A model generated the notes under the pieces. That model had not been told where the DNA came from and did not search any database. It saw nothing but the letters and a program-made list of their open reading frames with translations. The translations under genes and the position numbers were made by a program. 64,000 bases of DNA. Origin: Ctena decussata (taxonomy: Eukaryota > Mollusca > Bivalvia > Lucinida > Lucinidae). The stretch is from positions 5,587,501 to 5,651,500 of the forward strand of contig OZ022498.1 of the NCBI GenBank assembly GCA_963989385.1. The letters are read 5' to 3'. Below, piece by piece: positions 27,518 to 40,459 of the stretch; positions within the stretch are counted from its first letter, which is position 1, and every line of letters begins with the position of its first letter.

Positions 27518-28676
27518 TTTAGCTCGCCTGAACGAAAGTTCAGGAAGAGCTATTGTTGTCACCACGGTGTCGGCGTCCGCGTCAGCGTCTGCGTCAGCGT
27601 CGGCGTCCGGATTGGATGTTTTGGTTAAAGTTTTTTAAAGACCTATATCTCCCTAACCCATGGATGGATTCTTTTGATACTTGCACTGTAGTTAGATATT
27701 GGTCCAAAGTTTAACATGGTACCACCCCTACCCCACTCCTTGACCTTGATGGCAAGGTCATGGACTTAGAAAATTGGGAGTTTTTTGGGACTGGATGTTT
27801 TGGTTAAAGTTTTCTAAAGCCCAGTATCTCCTTAACCCATGGATGGATTCCTTTGATACTTGCACTGTAGTTAGATATTGGTCTAAAGTTTTCCAAGGTA
27901 CTACCCCTACCCCCCTCAGTGACCTTGATGTCAAGGTCATGGACTTAGAAAATTGTCTTTATTGATTGGATGTTTTGGTTAAAGTTTTTTAATGACACAT
28001 ATCTCCTGAAACCATAGATGAATTCTTTTTATATTTGCACTGTAGTTAGATATTAGTCCAAAGTTTTACAGAGTACTACCCCAGCCCTGCTCGGTGACCT
28101 TGATGTCAAGGTCAGGGACTAAGGAAATTTGGTCTTTATTAAAGTTTTCTAATTGCGTACTGATCCATAATGCTTGGCAGAGATTTAGTTTACACTTGAA
28201 CTGATGTTAGACACTTTTTTGAGTTTTTACAAAACACTATATACTTACCCGACTGGATGACCTTGATGTCAAGGTCATGGACTTTGAGTTTTGTCTTAAA
28301 GATTTTGATTAGTTTTATATTAATGAAGACATAATTTCACAGTGCCACAATGGACTCAGTTGATACTAATACTTGGACTGATGTTAGATAATGGTTAAAG
28401 GCTTTGATACATCCTAGCCCTGCCCTCCTCCACCCCCCCCCTACCCCTTAGTTCTTTGACCTCAAGCTGATGGACTTTGAAATTTCATGTGGATATTTTT
28501 ATTTTTATTTTAAGACATTTCTGAGATAGCTTTTGTTTATAAATGTGTTGTCAATATGGACATGCTTGCCTGAAGTTTTATACATAGCAGTCCACACCAC
28601 CATAGCGAATGTGTGATGGGCAAGCACCTATTCAGGCGAGCTATGCTGTCAGGCGACAGCTCTTGTTCAACTTCAT
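27518..28676 (+). mobile_element. Nested tandem-core element, TTTTAGCTCGCCTGAACG ends
   Basis: Begins TAGCTCGCCTGAACGAAAGT, with GCGTC/GGCGTC hexamer repeats at 27570-27610. The units (about 180 bp) carry TTGGATGTTTTGGTTAAAGT and GACCTTGATGTCAAGGTCAT. It ends AGGCGAGCTATGCTGTCAGG and CGACAGCTCTTGTT. Confidence 0.6.
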
Positions 28677-28915
28677 TTTGTATGAAAAAATGGTTTCTGT
28701 TTGATATCTTTTGAAAACATTGGTGCATTGAATTCATATTTTATACACAGGTATATAATCATGAAATACAGGTCAAGTTAAATACTGGGGAAAATTGGTC
28801 AATTATTGTGGGAGTTATGGCCCTTTTTCGACTTCATTTTGTATAAAAAAAATGGTTTCCGTTCTATATCTTTTGAAAACATTGGTGTATTGATTTCATA
28901 TTTTATACACAGGTT

Positions 28916-29340
28916 TGTACTCTCTGCTCTTGAAGAAACTCTTTAAGATTTTAATTTGACCTCACTGCAGCTGGTGTTGTGGTGTGTGGCGGCCGTAAGA
29001 CGTCTCCCTGTACATCATCCATAGTGCAGATTATATTTTATTTTCGTCCTTTGAGATCAGAGGATATATTCAGAGAAATCTTAAACTTTAGACTGGTGTA
29101 TACTCATATTTTAAACCATCGTTTTATATATTATTTGGCCCCATTTTTGATACTAATCAGTCTTTGAATTGACTGTCTAATTAAGATTATGAAATTACAG
29201 TATGCTTTTCTCTGGTTTCGTCACCAGATATTCTCAGGGTCTTTGAAGAGGCTTTATTGGTCGAAACTACGTAGTCTGGCCCATGTTCCTTCTTGTGAAT
29301 GTACTCTCTGCTCTTGAAGAAACTGTTTAAGATTTTAATT
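28916..29340. repeat. ~380 bp segment flanked by 41 bp direct repeats
   Basis: A 41 bp sequence starting TGTACTCTCTGCTCTTGAAG occurs at 28916-28956 and 29300-29340 with one difference. The interior has no long ORF of note. It may be an unequal duplication or an LTR-like remnant; undetermined. Confidence 0.55.
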
Positions 29341-29779
29341 ATAATCAAAAAATCAGGTCAAGTTTGATGTTGGGTAAAATCTGTCTATTATTGTGGGAGT
29401 AATGGCCCTTTTTAGATTTCATTTTGTGTGAAGAAATGGTTTCCGTTTATCATCTTTTGAAAAACATACAGGTCAAGTTCGATTTAGGGTAAAATCTGTG
29501 TATTATTGTTGGAGTTATGGCCCTTTTTCGACTTCATTTTGTATGAAAAAATGGTTTCCGTTTATTATCTTTTGAAAAGATTAGTGTAATGGATTCCTAT
29601 TTTATACACAGGTATATAATCATAAAATCCAGGTCAAGTTTGATTTAGGGTAAATTCCGTCAATTATTATGGGAGTTACGGCTCTTTTTCGACTTTATTT
29701 TGTACAAAAAAATGGTTTCCGTTCATTATCTTTTGAAAAGATTAATGTATTGGATTCATATTTTATACACTGATATATA

Positions 29780-30640
29780 ACTAGAGCAAGTGAGCAGCGG
29801 CTCACCTATACCCCAACCAGTGCCACTGCCTAATGAAAGCAACACAAAAGTTTAATGCACAAATGTTATAAAGGAACACACTCAAAGTCTGTGACCTTGA
29901 CCTTAGGTCAGCAGCAACCTCCATATAATGTAAACTAGTATGTAATAAAATTAGTCATGCATCACCAGATTCCATAAAAATATATTAGAACAAGCAAAAA
30001 ACAACAAATGGCTGAGTCCTAGTTATTGACCCCTGGCCCCACCCATGAGCCTGACCCAAAAGTCCCTATCAAAAGTAATGCTATAGAGATATCATGAATA
30101 AAATATGGAAGATTTTTGCAATGCATTTACAGAGATATGAGCAATGGAAAAGGTTTAATGCCAAACTCTGACATAATGAAAATGCCTAGTTCCTAATTAT
30201 TGACACTTGGCCCCACCCAGGAGGCTGACCCTGCGGCATAGACCCTTCACATCATAGGTAATGCTCAAGAGATATCATGAACCAAATATGAAAAGAATCT
30301 GACAAGTGGTTACAGAAATATGAACAATTATAAAAGGTTTAACGCAAAACTTTGACATAATGAAAATGCCTAAGTCTAATTATTTACCTCTGACCTCCAC
30401 CCAGGGGCCTGACCCAGGGGTCTAGATATTTCAGATCAAAGGTAATGCTTTAGAGATATAATGAACCAAATATGAAGAGAATCTGATATAAGGTTGCAGA
30501 AATATGAGCAATTACAAAAGGTTTAATGCAAAACTTTGACGTAAAGTTGACGAACGGACGGAATTACAGACGAACGGCCGAACAGACGGAATGACAAAAA
30601 CTATATACCCCCTACTTCGTATGTCGGGGGTATAATTATA
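29780..30640 (+). mobile_element. Nested tandem-core element with (GACG)n and 3' hairpin
   Basis: CTAGAGCAAGTGAGCAGCGG at the left; units with CAAAACTTTGACATAATGAA; GACGAACGGACGG near 30550; right-end hairpin TATACCCCCTACTTCGTA / TGTCGGGGGTATA. Same family as 17608-18931. Confidence 0.62.
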
Positions 30641-31903
30641 AAATACAGGTCAGGTTTAATTTAGGGTAAAATCCGACAATAATTTTGGAGTTATGGCCCT
30701 CTTTCAACTTCGTTTCATACAAAAATGGTTTCAGTTTGTTATTTTTTGAAGAGTTACTTGTTTCCAGGCTATTTCTTTTGGAAAGTTGCATGACATCCAT
30801 TTCTGTGATAAGATACAGAATGTTATCACATATCACAGTCATGACACCTCCCTCCCGCCGCCCCCCCCACCCCCCCCCCCCCACCCCCACACACACACAC
30901 ACACACCTCCCTCCCCCCCCCCCCCCCCCCCTGCCTAAGGAAAACAATAGAACATGTACCACACAAGTCTGCCTTTGTGAACCTACTTATCCTACAAGTG
31001 CCAGTACCTTAAACAATGCGCCATCTTACTTAGGGCACTAGGCGGGGGCATCCATGTCCTATGGACATATTCTAGTTTCTTTTAATTTTATTAACTGAAC
31101 TATCAGACCCTAATTTATTTGACCTGTACATATGTGAATGAATATCCTTTTATTTTACCACATCAGTAATTCTACACCTTGTTTCTTACATAAAGAACAT
31201 GGTGCTGGCAGTAACCAGGCAAAGGGCATGTTTTAGCCTGCTTTTGCAAACCAGTGCCTGGAGCTGGTACTCTCTGTATCCATGGTGGAGATACCAACAT
31301 CCTTGTATGAGTATACAGGCAAGCAAGCACTACTTGGCAAAAAAGTAGGCCTGAAATTAAATTAGGGCTATTTTGGCCAAAAATTAGGGCTATTTTTGCA
31401 AACTTTTAGGGCTAACATTAGGAATTTAAGGAGTTTTCTAGCAAAAACATGCAATTTGAAAGCTAATTCATGGATTCTAGTTCTATGCTAAAAAGTTAAG
31501 AAAGAGGGGGTTTGGTTCCTCATCCCCCCCCCCCCCCCCAAACCATTTTTCATAATTGTAATGGCATAAAATACCCGAACCTGAGAAAAATTAGGGATGA
31601 TGATAAAATTTTTTGGCCTTTCAGTGATTTCTTTGCTGTAATGACTTCATCTCCCATAAGCTAGTGACTTTTTCACAATTCATTTTCAGTGGAAACATTT
31701 ACTTAGTAATGCAGCAAATCAAATAATACATGTATGTGACTGTTGTAGAGGATGTGTTTGTAAATGTATGTGCATGCGGCGCTGCTGGCGTAAAACTATT
31801 GTAGATGATATTAAAACAGTGCTGTAAATATTGGGGGGTCAGTGGGAAGCCAGCGACATTTTAAAAACTCAATTCAGATGGAACTATCTGTAGACAATAT
31901 TTT

Positions 31904-33790
31904 TATGCCCTCGCCACAAAGTGGGGAGGGGCATACAGTTTTGCCCTTCTCCGTCTGTCTGTGCATATGTCCATCTGTCTGTCACCCTTTGTAGTACTGT
32001 TCTTGTCTCAGCAACTCCTCCTACAGTATTTGATGCATGGATTTGAAACTTGCAGTACAGTTCAGACATGCATTGAACATGTGCATAAAGGAAGCAGAAC
32101 TTTGATTCAGGTCTTTATTTCAGAGTTATGTCCCTTTGAATAACATTTTTATTTTGACCATATTTCACGCTTGTAGTACTGTTTGTGTCTCCTAAACACC
32201 TTCTATAGTATTTGATGCATGGAGTTGAAACTTGCAACAAGTTCAGACATGCATCAAACATGTGCATAAAGGAAACAGAACTTTGATCCAGGTCATTATG
32301 GCAGAATTATATCCCCTTGAATGACATACATATTTGGACAATATTTCACATTTTGTTCTTGTCTCTGCAACTCCTCCAATAGTATTTGATTTGGGGATTT
32401 GAAACTTGCAACACAGTTCGGACATGCATTGAACATGTGCATAAAGGAAACAACTTTGATTCAGGCCTTTATTGCAGAATTATGTCCCCTTAAATGACAC
32501 ATATTTTGACCATAAATAGCCGGGCTGAGTAGCGCAATTGGTAGGGCCCCTGACTCATAAGTCAGAGGTCCTGGGTTCGAAACCCGGTCTGGCCACATAC
32601 TTTCGTTTCTCCTTCCGCTGATTCAAGAAGGGCAGTTGTCAGTTACTGGCGAAAGTATGTGTACTTAGTACTGGTTAACCTCTTAGGAGGTCTAAGCCTG
32701 CCCAGGAATAGTGTGGTTAGGTTAACTGACCGTCCCGACATGACCATAGTTGTTTACCGTGGACGTTAAGCAATAAATCAATCAATCAATCGACCATATT
32801 TCTATGGCTTATATACTAGCTCACATTTTGTCATTGCTCTAGCGGCCTCTTTGGTATTACATCGCAGCTATATTGGGTATGACAATACCTCAAACAAGTT
32901 TGGGATTCAGGTTGGTAGGATCAAGGTCAAGGTCACAGTTGCTATTTTCAGAAAAACTTGGGCATCGCTCTAGCGCTTTTATTTATGGATCGATTTTGAA
33001 ATTACTTCACTTAAATGTTAAGTATGACAATATTTTGAATAAATTACCGTTTCAGCGCCGCAGGTCCAAGGTCAAGGTCACTGTTGCTATTTTTAGGAAA
33101 AAAGAATTATGCTCTAGCGCTTTTATTTAAGGATCGATTATGAAATAACTTCACATAAATGACAATATCTTGAATAAATTACCGTTTCAGCACCGCAGGT
33201 CCAAGGTCAAGGTCACAGTTGCTATTTTTAGAAAAAAAAACTTTATCATCCCTCTAGCCCCTATTTTCATTTAAGATTTTGATGTAACTTCACCCAAATG
33301 TTTAGTGTGACAATATCTTGGATAAGCTCATGATCAAGAATTTTAGGGTCAAGGTCAAGGTCGCATTCGCTATTTTTAGAAAATACCTTGTCATTCCTCT
33401 GGGATGATTTTGACATAACTTGACACAAATATTTAGCATGACAACATCCCTGACAAATTCAAGTTTCAGCATTGTAGGTCAAGGTCACAGATGCTATTAT
33501 AAGTACATGTAAATCTTTGTCATGGTTCTAGCACCTTTATTTGTGAACTGATTTTGATATAAATGCACACAAATATTAAGTATGACAGTATCTTGGACAA
33601 GTTTACCTTTCAGGGTTGTAGATCCAAGGTCAAGGCCACAGTTGCTGTTTTGTAGGAAAAAACTTTGTCGTCCCTCTAGCACATTTTTTGACAGATTTTG
33701 ATGTAACTTTACACAATTATGTCTTAACACATGACTCATCTGTTGAGGCATATGGCGGGGGCATTCATCACATTTAGTGATTGTCTAGTT
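31904..33790 (+). mobile_element. Tandem-core element interrupted by a SINE
   Basis: Starts ATGCCCTCGCCACAAAGTGG, GGAGGGGCATACAG and CTGTCTGT. One unit type carries GTATTTGATGCATGGATTTG. After the SINE at 32518-32791, a second unit type carries GGTCCAAGGTCAAGGTCA and TTGCTATTTTTAG. Ends GGCGGGGGCATTCATCAC. Confidence 0.58.
32518..32791 (+). mobile_element. tRNA-derived SINE, family A, copy 4
   Basis: AGCCGGGCTGAGTAGCGCAA head, with the same body and AATC-repeat tail as 6180-6456. Short duplication GACCATA on both sides. It splits the tandem-core element at 31904-33790. Confidence 0.83.
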
Positions 33791-34049
33791 GTTTTTTTAT
33801 TAATTTTGGTTGGATCCAGATTAATTTTTTCACTAATTTTTGAGGCAAGATTATTTTTTTAAATACCCTTACTAGCCAATTTTTTTTTTTTTTGCATGTG
33901 GAAAGACAGAGAATTTTTTTTGGAAAAATAAACCATGGAATATAACTCACACTCAGAATCAAGTTATTTTCTATGTAAGACTGATCCACTATTTTAAGTG
34001 TGAAGCAGCCCATTAAAGTCTCACTTATTTTCGGAGAAAACAAACAGGC

Positions 34050-34860
34050 CTAGTACTTGTGGTCTAGATATTCAGAATTTTGAGGAAATATGAGGTAATA
34101 AAGTTTGGTTTCTGCATATAGTTAAAAACTTTGGTTACCGTGGCAACAAAAAATTCCCATAGGCTGAAATGGGGAAAATTTGTCCTGGCCATAGAGCCTT
34201 CAGTTTTGATCAGAACTTCTTAAAACTTTCAGATTTTCAGAACAGACATAAAATCTCGGACGAGTTTGAATTTGGGCCATATTCACTTCAAAGTTACTCA
34301 CCCTTGAGCATCAAAAATTTTTTCTTAGACTTATAATGGAGAAAATGTTAACCCAGGCTTTGCAACATTATTTTTATGAAAACTTGATCAAACTTGCTGA
34401 TAACTAGGACAGGCAATAAATCTTAGATGAGTTCAAAATTTGGCTATATTATTGTACAATTTGTCTCAGAGTTTCTTGCCCTTGAGGGATAAAAAAGCCC
34501 ATATTTGACCTTGTTCAGGCCATGGTGCCTTTAGTTTTGTTCAGAACTTCTTGAAACTTGCACGTATCCAGGACAGGATGAATTGGATATTCAGCCATAT
34601 TGAATGATTGGTCTTAGAGTTACTTGCCCTTGAGTACTAAAATGCCCTTATTTGACTTTGGGCCATAGGCCCGTCAGTTTTGATCGGAACTTCTTCAAAC
34701 TCTTAGGTACATGTATTCAGAACAGGAATAAAATCTTGAATGAGTTGGAGAATTCGGGCAGGGCTGGTTATTCAGTTTGGAGTTACTTGCCCTTGGACGA
34801 TGAAAAATTTCCCCGTAGAATTACAATAGAGAAAATGTCATGGAATGGATATAGCAACTT
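34050..34860. repeat. Degenerate tandem repeats of ~165 bp
   Basis: Repeated TTTTGATCAGAACTTCTT and GAGTTACTTGCCCTTGAG blocks at roughly 165 bp spacing; no gene. Confidence 0.5.
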
Positions 34861-34863
34861 TAT

Positions 34864-36712
34864 TATGCCCCCGAAGGAACTTCGGGTGGCATATTAAAAT
34901 TGCACTGACGGTCCGTCCGTTACAAATTGTGTCTCAGCAATAACTTTAAAAGTACTGAAGCAAATTTGATGAAACTTTACAGAAAGATAAAGCATAATAA
35001 GGTGTGTCATGCGCAAGACTTAGGTCCCTACACCCAAGGTCAAGGCCACAATTGGGTCAAAGGTCAAATTGTGTCTCAAAATCGTGTCTCGGCAATAACT
35101 TTTTAAACTACTGAAGCAAATTTGATAAAACTTCACAGAAAGATAAAGCTTAATGAGAAGGGGTGTCACGCACAATACATAGGTCCCTACGCCCAAGGTC
35201 AAGGCCCCAGTTGGGTCAAAAAACAAATTGTGTCTCAAAATTGGGTCTCAGTGATTACTTATAAACTACCGAAGCAAATTGAAAGAAACTTCACAGAAAA
35301 AGTACGCATAATGAGAAGGTGTGTTGCACATAAGATTTGGGTTGCTGGGTTTAAGGTCAAGGTCACAATTAGGGGTCATAGGTCAAATTTCCCCTCTGTG
35401 ATAACTTAAAACCTGCTGAAGCGAATGTCATCAAACTTCACAGAAAGGTAAACAATAATGAGAAGGTATGTTACACACAATATTTATGATCCCAAATTCA
35501 AGATCAAGGTCACAGTTTGGTGTCAGAGGTCAAATAATGTCTCAGCAATTACTCAGAAAAGTACCAAAGCAAACTTTACAGAAAGATAAAGCCTAATGAG
35601 AAGATTTGCCATGCACAAGACATTTCTCTCACCCAAGGGCAAGGTCATAGCCAGAGGTCAAAGGTCAAGTCATTTATCCTAAATTACCTAAAAATTACTG
35701 AAGCAAACTTCATTAAACATCATGAAAAGGTATAAAACAATGAGCGAATACGCCACAGACAAATAATGGTTCTGTTGCCCAAACTCAGGATCACAGTCAG
35801 GGCTCAAAGGTCAAATCAGGTCTCTGAGCTGACTCAAAACTGCTGAAGTGAATTTCATCAAGTTTCACTGAAAGGTAAAGCATGATAAAATGGTAACGTA
35901 AAGGAAAGTAAAGTATAATGATAAGTTAGGTAGGTTCCCACACCAAATGTCAAGGACACAGCACAGTTTGGTTCAGTGGTTGAATTAAGTCCCCTTGAAT
36001 CCTCTTAAACTTCCAAAGTGCATTTAAACGTTACAAATGCATACATGTGTTACACTCGGGGTTGGGGATGTTGGCTGATGGGTTTGTTGTTCTCCAGCAG
36101 AACATGTTGTTGCCCCTCTTTGCAGCTATCCTGACGGAATGGCTATAATGAGGGGTCATTGCCTTTGTTTTTGTGGAGACTTGTCCCTGGATTGTCAGTA
36201 GATAGTCTCAGGGTTCTATTCCATTTAAATCATTATCAGGAGGTTTGATTTATAATTCATTTGGCATCATGGCTCAGGATAGGGGTGGGTGGCATATTGC
36301 TGCATAGAATCCTGTGTTGTCACTTCAGATTACCACATCTGAGTCAGCTTGTTTGAGTGGTACTGATGAGGGATCAATTCAATGTTTTCCTTAAGTAATG
36401 TTAAACTCAAACCCCGCCCCTTATCTGGAGCTATGCGGTCTTTGATTGTCCTCATTCAATATGCTAGTCTGTTTGAAGCTTTCTTCAAAATGTTTTTGAT
36501 GTTATTTGTTATGTGTTAAAGTGCTTTTGGACCTATACCTCGGCTAGCGGTCTTGGTTTTTAATAAAAATCTTCAAATCTTCGAAATGAGATTGTATATC
36601 ATGTGCAAGACTCAGGTTCTATGCCCAAGGTCAAGGTCACAACTAGGGCTCAAAGGTCAGTCTAAGGGGCCTTCGGGGGCATTTGTTACACACTGTAACA
36701 TTTCTTGTTTTT
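34864..36712 (+). mobile_element. Tandem-core element with AAGGTCAAGGTCAC-bearing units
   Basis: Starts ATGCCCCCGAAGGAACTTCG and GGTGGCATATT. The units carry TGTGTCTCAGCAATAACTTT, AACTTCACAGAAAGATAAAG and CAAGGTCAAGGCCACAATTG. It ends GGCCTTCGGGGGCATTTG. A unit-free insert lies around 36050-36500. Confidence 0.62.
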
Positions 36713-36899
36713 CCTCAAAACTTGATCAAACTGGTTGATAACTAGGACAGGCATGAACAATTGGTCTAACGCATGCACAATAAAGTCTACTCAAAAGTAC
36801 CAACAGAAGAGGCTATTGCTGTATTGTACAATTACAGACATGATATTCAGGACTTTAAGACTACAGATTCAATGATTTGATGAGAGATAATGAGACAGG

Positions 36900-37168
36900 C
36901 GCCGTAGTAGAGTGGTTAGAGTGGCTCGGCTATTGTGCAGAAAGTCAGTGGAAGGTTGTGAGTTCGCAGCTCAGCGTCGCCATCCGACGACTGGAAAACT
37001 TTCTGTCGACCTAGCAGTAAATGGGTACATTTTTCGAATCAGGGAAGGATAAGGCAGTGAAAGGAGAGAGATGGGCTCCGCCTTTCATCAGCTATGCCCA
37101 AGATACAGTGGGTCTCTAACCCGCACTGCCCCTACGGCTATTAGGCTATGGGAAACCTTACCTTTTTT
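36900..37168 (+). mobile_element. tRNA-derived SINE, family B (12 bp TSD)
   Basis: The head CGCCGTAGTAGAGTGGTTAG and the B-box-like GGTTGTGAGTTCG are followed by a unique body and a T-run tail (ACCTTACCTTTTTT). Perfect duplication TAATGAGACAGG at 36888-36899 and 37169-37180. Different body from family A. Young by the state of its TSD. Confidence 0.82.
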
Positions 37169-37180
37169 TAATGAGACAGG

Positions 37181-38206
37181 ATGACCAAACATCAGTCCTT
37201 GGATTCAGGTGATTGGGCAACATGTTTCTCCCGCCAACTCCTATATCTCTTTCCTTTCTCCGTCTCCCTGGAGGACAGTTTGATATAGGCTGAAATATTG
37301 TCTCAGAGAGCCTCGAAACCCAAAACAACTGACCAGTTAACTTACTGAGCAGTTAGCAAAAGACCTTTGACAGTTATAATATTAATCTCCTATAAAATTA
37401 AGAACTTCTCTTGAAATTTCTTGCACTCCCCATAAATGGCTATAAATTTATTTTCTGACTTGTTTAGCCGGGGCAACGTCGATATGAGAATTAAAATACT
37501 ACTACTTTAGCCCATAGACTCCATTTTTTGGTTGAAAAGTCCGATTTTATTACTAAACATAATGGATTAAAAGAAACTATCTCCACACCCCAACCCCCAC
37601 CACCCGTGCCTCAGCAAATCAGTTTGCATGTATGTGTATACTATTATAATGCATATAATATGTGAGTGGCATGCTGACGCATGGGAGGATGGGTCGGGAG
37701 GGGTTGGCGATAGTCTACAGCTGATAAAGTTACAGTATTCCTCAAAATTATTGAGAATTGCATTTTGGCACACAGTTAATCGCTAGCCATACATTTTCAA
37801 CAATATTTTACAGGCGTAAAATACAATAAAAGGACAATATGAAGCATTTTCTTTCGTCAGTGGTAGGTAAGGATGGGCTAGGGTACACACCTGTAAAAAA
37901 TATGTCCCTTGATTTCGCTATCCTTTACTAGAAATAGACTATCTCAGGTGAAATAGTCCATTTTCTCTATTGTTCACTATCATCTACATTATAAATGGTG
38001 CCGTTAATATTTTGCATGGTTTAATGTTACTGATTCCAGTTTCTGAGTCAGGGACTGGCTATTATATTGAAAGAATAAGAAACAGCAAAAATCTGATTTG
38101 TTCACTATCATCTACATTATAAATGGTGCCGTTAATACTTTGCATGGTTTAATGTTACTGCTTCCAGTTTCTGAGTCAGGGACTGGCTATTATAATATCT
38201 GAACGG
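37181..38206. other. Intergenic; 128 bp tandem duplication at 37972-38195
   Basis: GTTCACTATCATCTACATTA and TAAATGGTGCCGTTAAT begin at 37972 and again at 38100, with almost identical copies of about 96 bases separated by about 32. No gene otherwise. Confidence 0.7.
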
Positions 38207-39795
38207 AGTAACGTCAATGCACATTAAGTCGTCAGGTTGCGGCATATTTTATATTACAATGCACAAATGAACAAAGGTATTTGAGAACGGTTTTTTGCAA
38301 CGGGTACCAGAATTATTAATCTAAACGATTATTTATTTCAATTATTCCTGAAATACACACTTTATCCGTGAAAAATCACTGAATGACAGAAGGGTGCACC
38401 TGACGACCTAATATGACGTTACATATTAGTCGTCATCTTATGTACTGGAATGTCGTCAGTAGGTCTAAAGTTAAAATATTCGTGGATTCTTTTAGAGAAA
38501 AAGGAAAGGAAACTTATGTAATCAATCAATTCGACCTCTTGCAAATAATAACATCTAATATAAAGAACAGAACTCTATCGTGACGAAGATAATTCGATAA
38601 TGTGGGGTGGGGTGGGTGGGGGTATGTGCATTTCCTTCTGGTGTTTCAAGAAACATGGGAAGCGGTGCTGGGCAGTTTATTCAAATTATGTCTCAAATGA
38701 GCTTGCGCATCTGCAAAGTCTGAGACCTCACTGACTGCCTGCATAAGCTTTGGGTCCTTTGGAACCAGGCTTTGAAGGCGTGGCTGAAAATCAGATTATA
38801 GGAATAAGAAATTGAATAATTTGAATGAGAGAGAGAGAGAGAGAGAGAGTGTGTGTTTAGATGTGCTTGTTTTTATAAAAAGTATCCAATGCTGTTCGAG
38901 GATGCTTGCAAGGTGCTACCACCACCCCATACTTCTCAATAATTCCAACTTAGGTCGTTTCGTGCAATTTGATTGGCTAGAAGAAAAAGCTTTAGACTTC
39001 GTGAATTCCAGCATCATGCATGTAATCTCATTGAGCTATTTTCCCGCAAGCTTCTAAATTCAACGATTTGAAACTATTTTACGTGTGTTCATGATGCAGT
39101 TGGAATTTTAAGTCATAAAATATTGTGGGCTTTATTGATGTCTACACGCTGGCGAATCACCCACAGGCCATAGCATAAAGCCTTTCGGGCTTTACTCAGT
39201 TTGTGAGTGATTCGCCGGCGTTTACACATCGAGAAATTCCACGAAAATAAAATTCATTCCAATACAATCGCTTTGATAAAGTGAAACACTCTCGCGATTT
39301 ATAGATCTGTTCGGTATCTAGTGTAAAAGAGTGGAGACAAGATTACATAAAATGCAACATTAAGTCGTCAGATATCTTATTAGGTCGTCAGTGCTCTTTC
39401 GTGGTAAATATTTTATTTAATCGCATGATTTGGCACAAGGGAACCCACTCTTTCGCTTCTTTAATCATTCTTCTCAAGGCCGAGCACTTTACTATGGCAC
39501 GTGGCCGCATCGGAAAGTTTTAAAACTCATTCGCCGTAACCCGTTAAATCTGGACTATTCCGTCGCCCACTTTTTGATCAGGGTCGAAAAACAGTACCCC
39601 TAAATAATAGCATATATCTTGCAAATATTAAAAATGATAATATTTATGGCTAAAGAATATAAAAGCTGAATGATTTTATTTTCAATTTTAGCCGCTCCTC
39701 CACTTCTGTGATGACGTAGGCAAAAAGAGCATTGTGAGAAAGGAAAGTGACGACCCAATGAGCCTGACGACTTAACCCGAATTTACGTTATTTTT
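38207..39795. mobile_element. Putative non-autonomous DNA element with AAGTCGTCAGG ends
   Basis: AAGTCGTCAGG at 38226-38236 faces CCTGACGACTT at 39763-39773, with matching outer bases (TAACGT... / ...ACGTTA). Further GTCGTCAG copies lie near 38402, 38453, 39366 and 39388. A hairpin TGTCTACACGCTGGCGAATC / GATTCGCCGGCGTTTACACA is at 39138-39232, and a GA microsatellite at 38828-38849. No supported gene. Confidence 0.45.
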
Positions 39796-40459
39796 GTCAA
39801 GGTATAGGTAATCATGTCAAAACTCGTATCCCTAAAAGCATGTTTACTACGCCTTACAAAAATATGGTTTTGTGCAGTTTCCATCGAGATGTCAAGAGTA
39901 AGCAAGATACCCTCTGTCAAGAGTCAAAAGTGGTTTAAGTCACTCTAGAGACATGCTGATTTTTTGCGCGGCGCAGACGCGTATACTTTCGATATTGATC
40001 CACATTTCACAAGATTTCATTGGTCAAAATTTCGATATTATTCCACATTTCACAAGATTTCATTGATGTCAAAATTTAGCCGATAATATCAAAGGTTAAT
40101 GACTATTTAATCTTTGTTTTTTTTCCCCGTCGCATGCACTGTGAATACTAGCACTCTGTCATATAATAATTCAAAATGTTTCTCTTGTTTGTAATTTTAC
40201 AATATAAATGTTATCGAAAACAGACGCAGATATTCAAAACTTGCTTTTTTTCGACGTAGATCTAATTTTGATTGCTACTTTTGGTTTAATACACCCAAAT
40301 AAACAGTGCACCATGTCAGGAATGTTTTTGTCAGCTCTTCAACTACAGACATAATTACAAAACACATTTCCATTTAATCTGCGCCGATTATCTTTTTTTT
40401 TAAAGATTTTTCTTGTTCTTGTTGTTGTTGTTTTATAATCGCTGTTAAAAGATCTTTAT

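Larger units (their letters stand above)
27309..31080 (+). mobile_element. Composite tandem-core element with two nested elements
   Basis: Outer ends ATGCCCCTGCCATT...GCGGGGAGGGCATA and GGCGGGGGCATCCATG. The units carry GTTATGGCCCTTTTTCGACT and TTCATTTTGTATGAAAAAAT, followed by GGTTTCCGTT. Interrupted by a second element at 27518-28676 and a third at 29780-30640. Poly-C/CA tracts (30850-30932) lie near the right end. No gene. Confidence 0.55.

Noticed and set aside
30636..31041. Gly- or Pro-rich ORFs on both strands
   Set aside because: Translation of poly-C and CA simple sequence.
38812..39057. 81-codon ORF beginning with an Arg-Glu repeat
   Set aside because: Starts in a GA microsatellite; the rest has no recognisable content.
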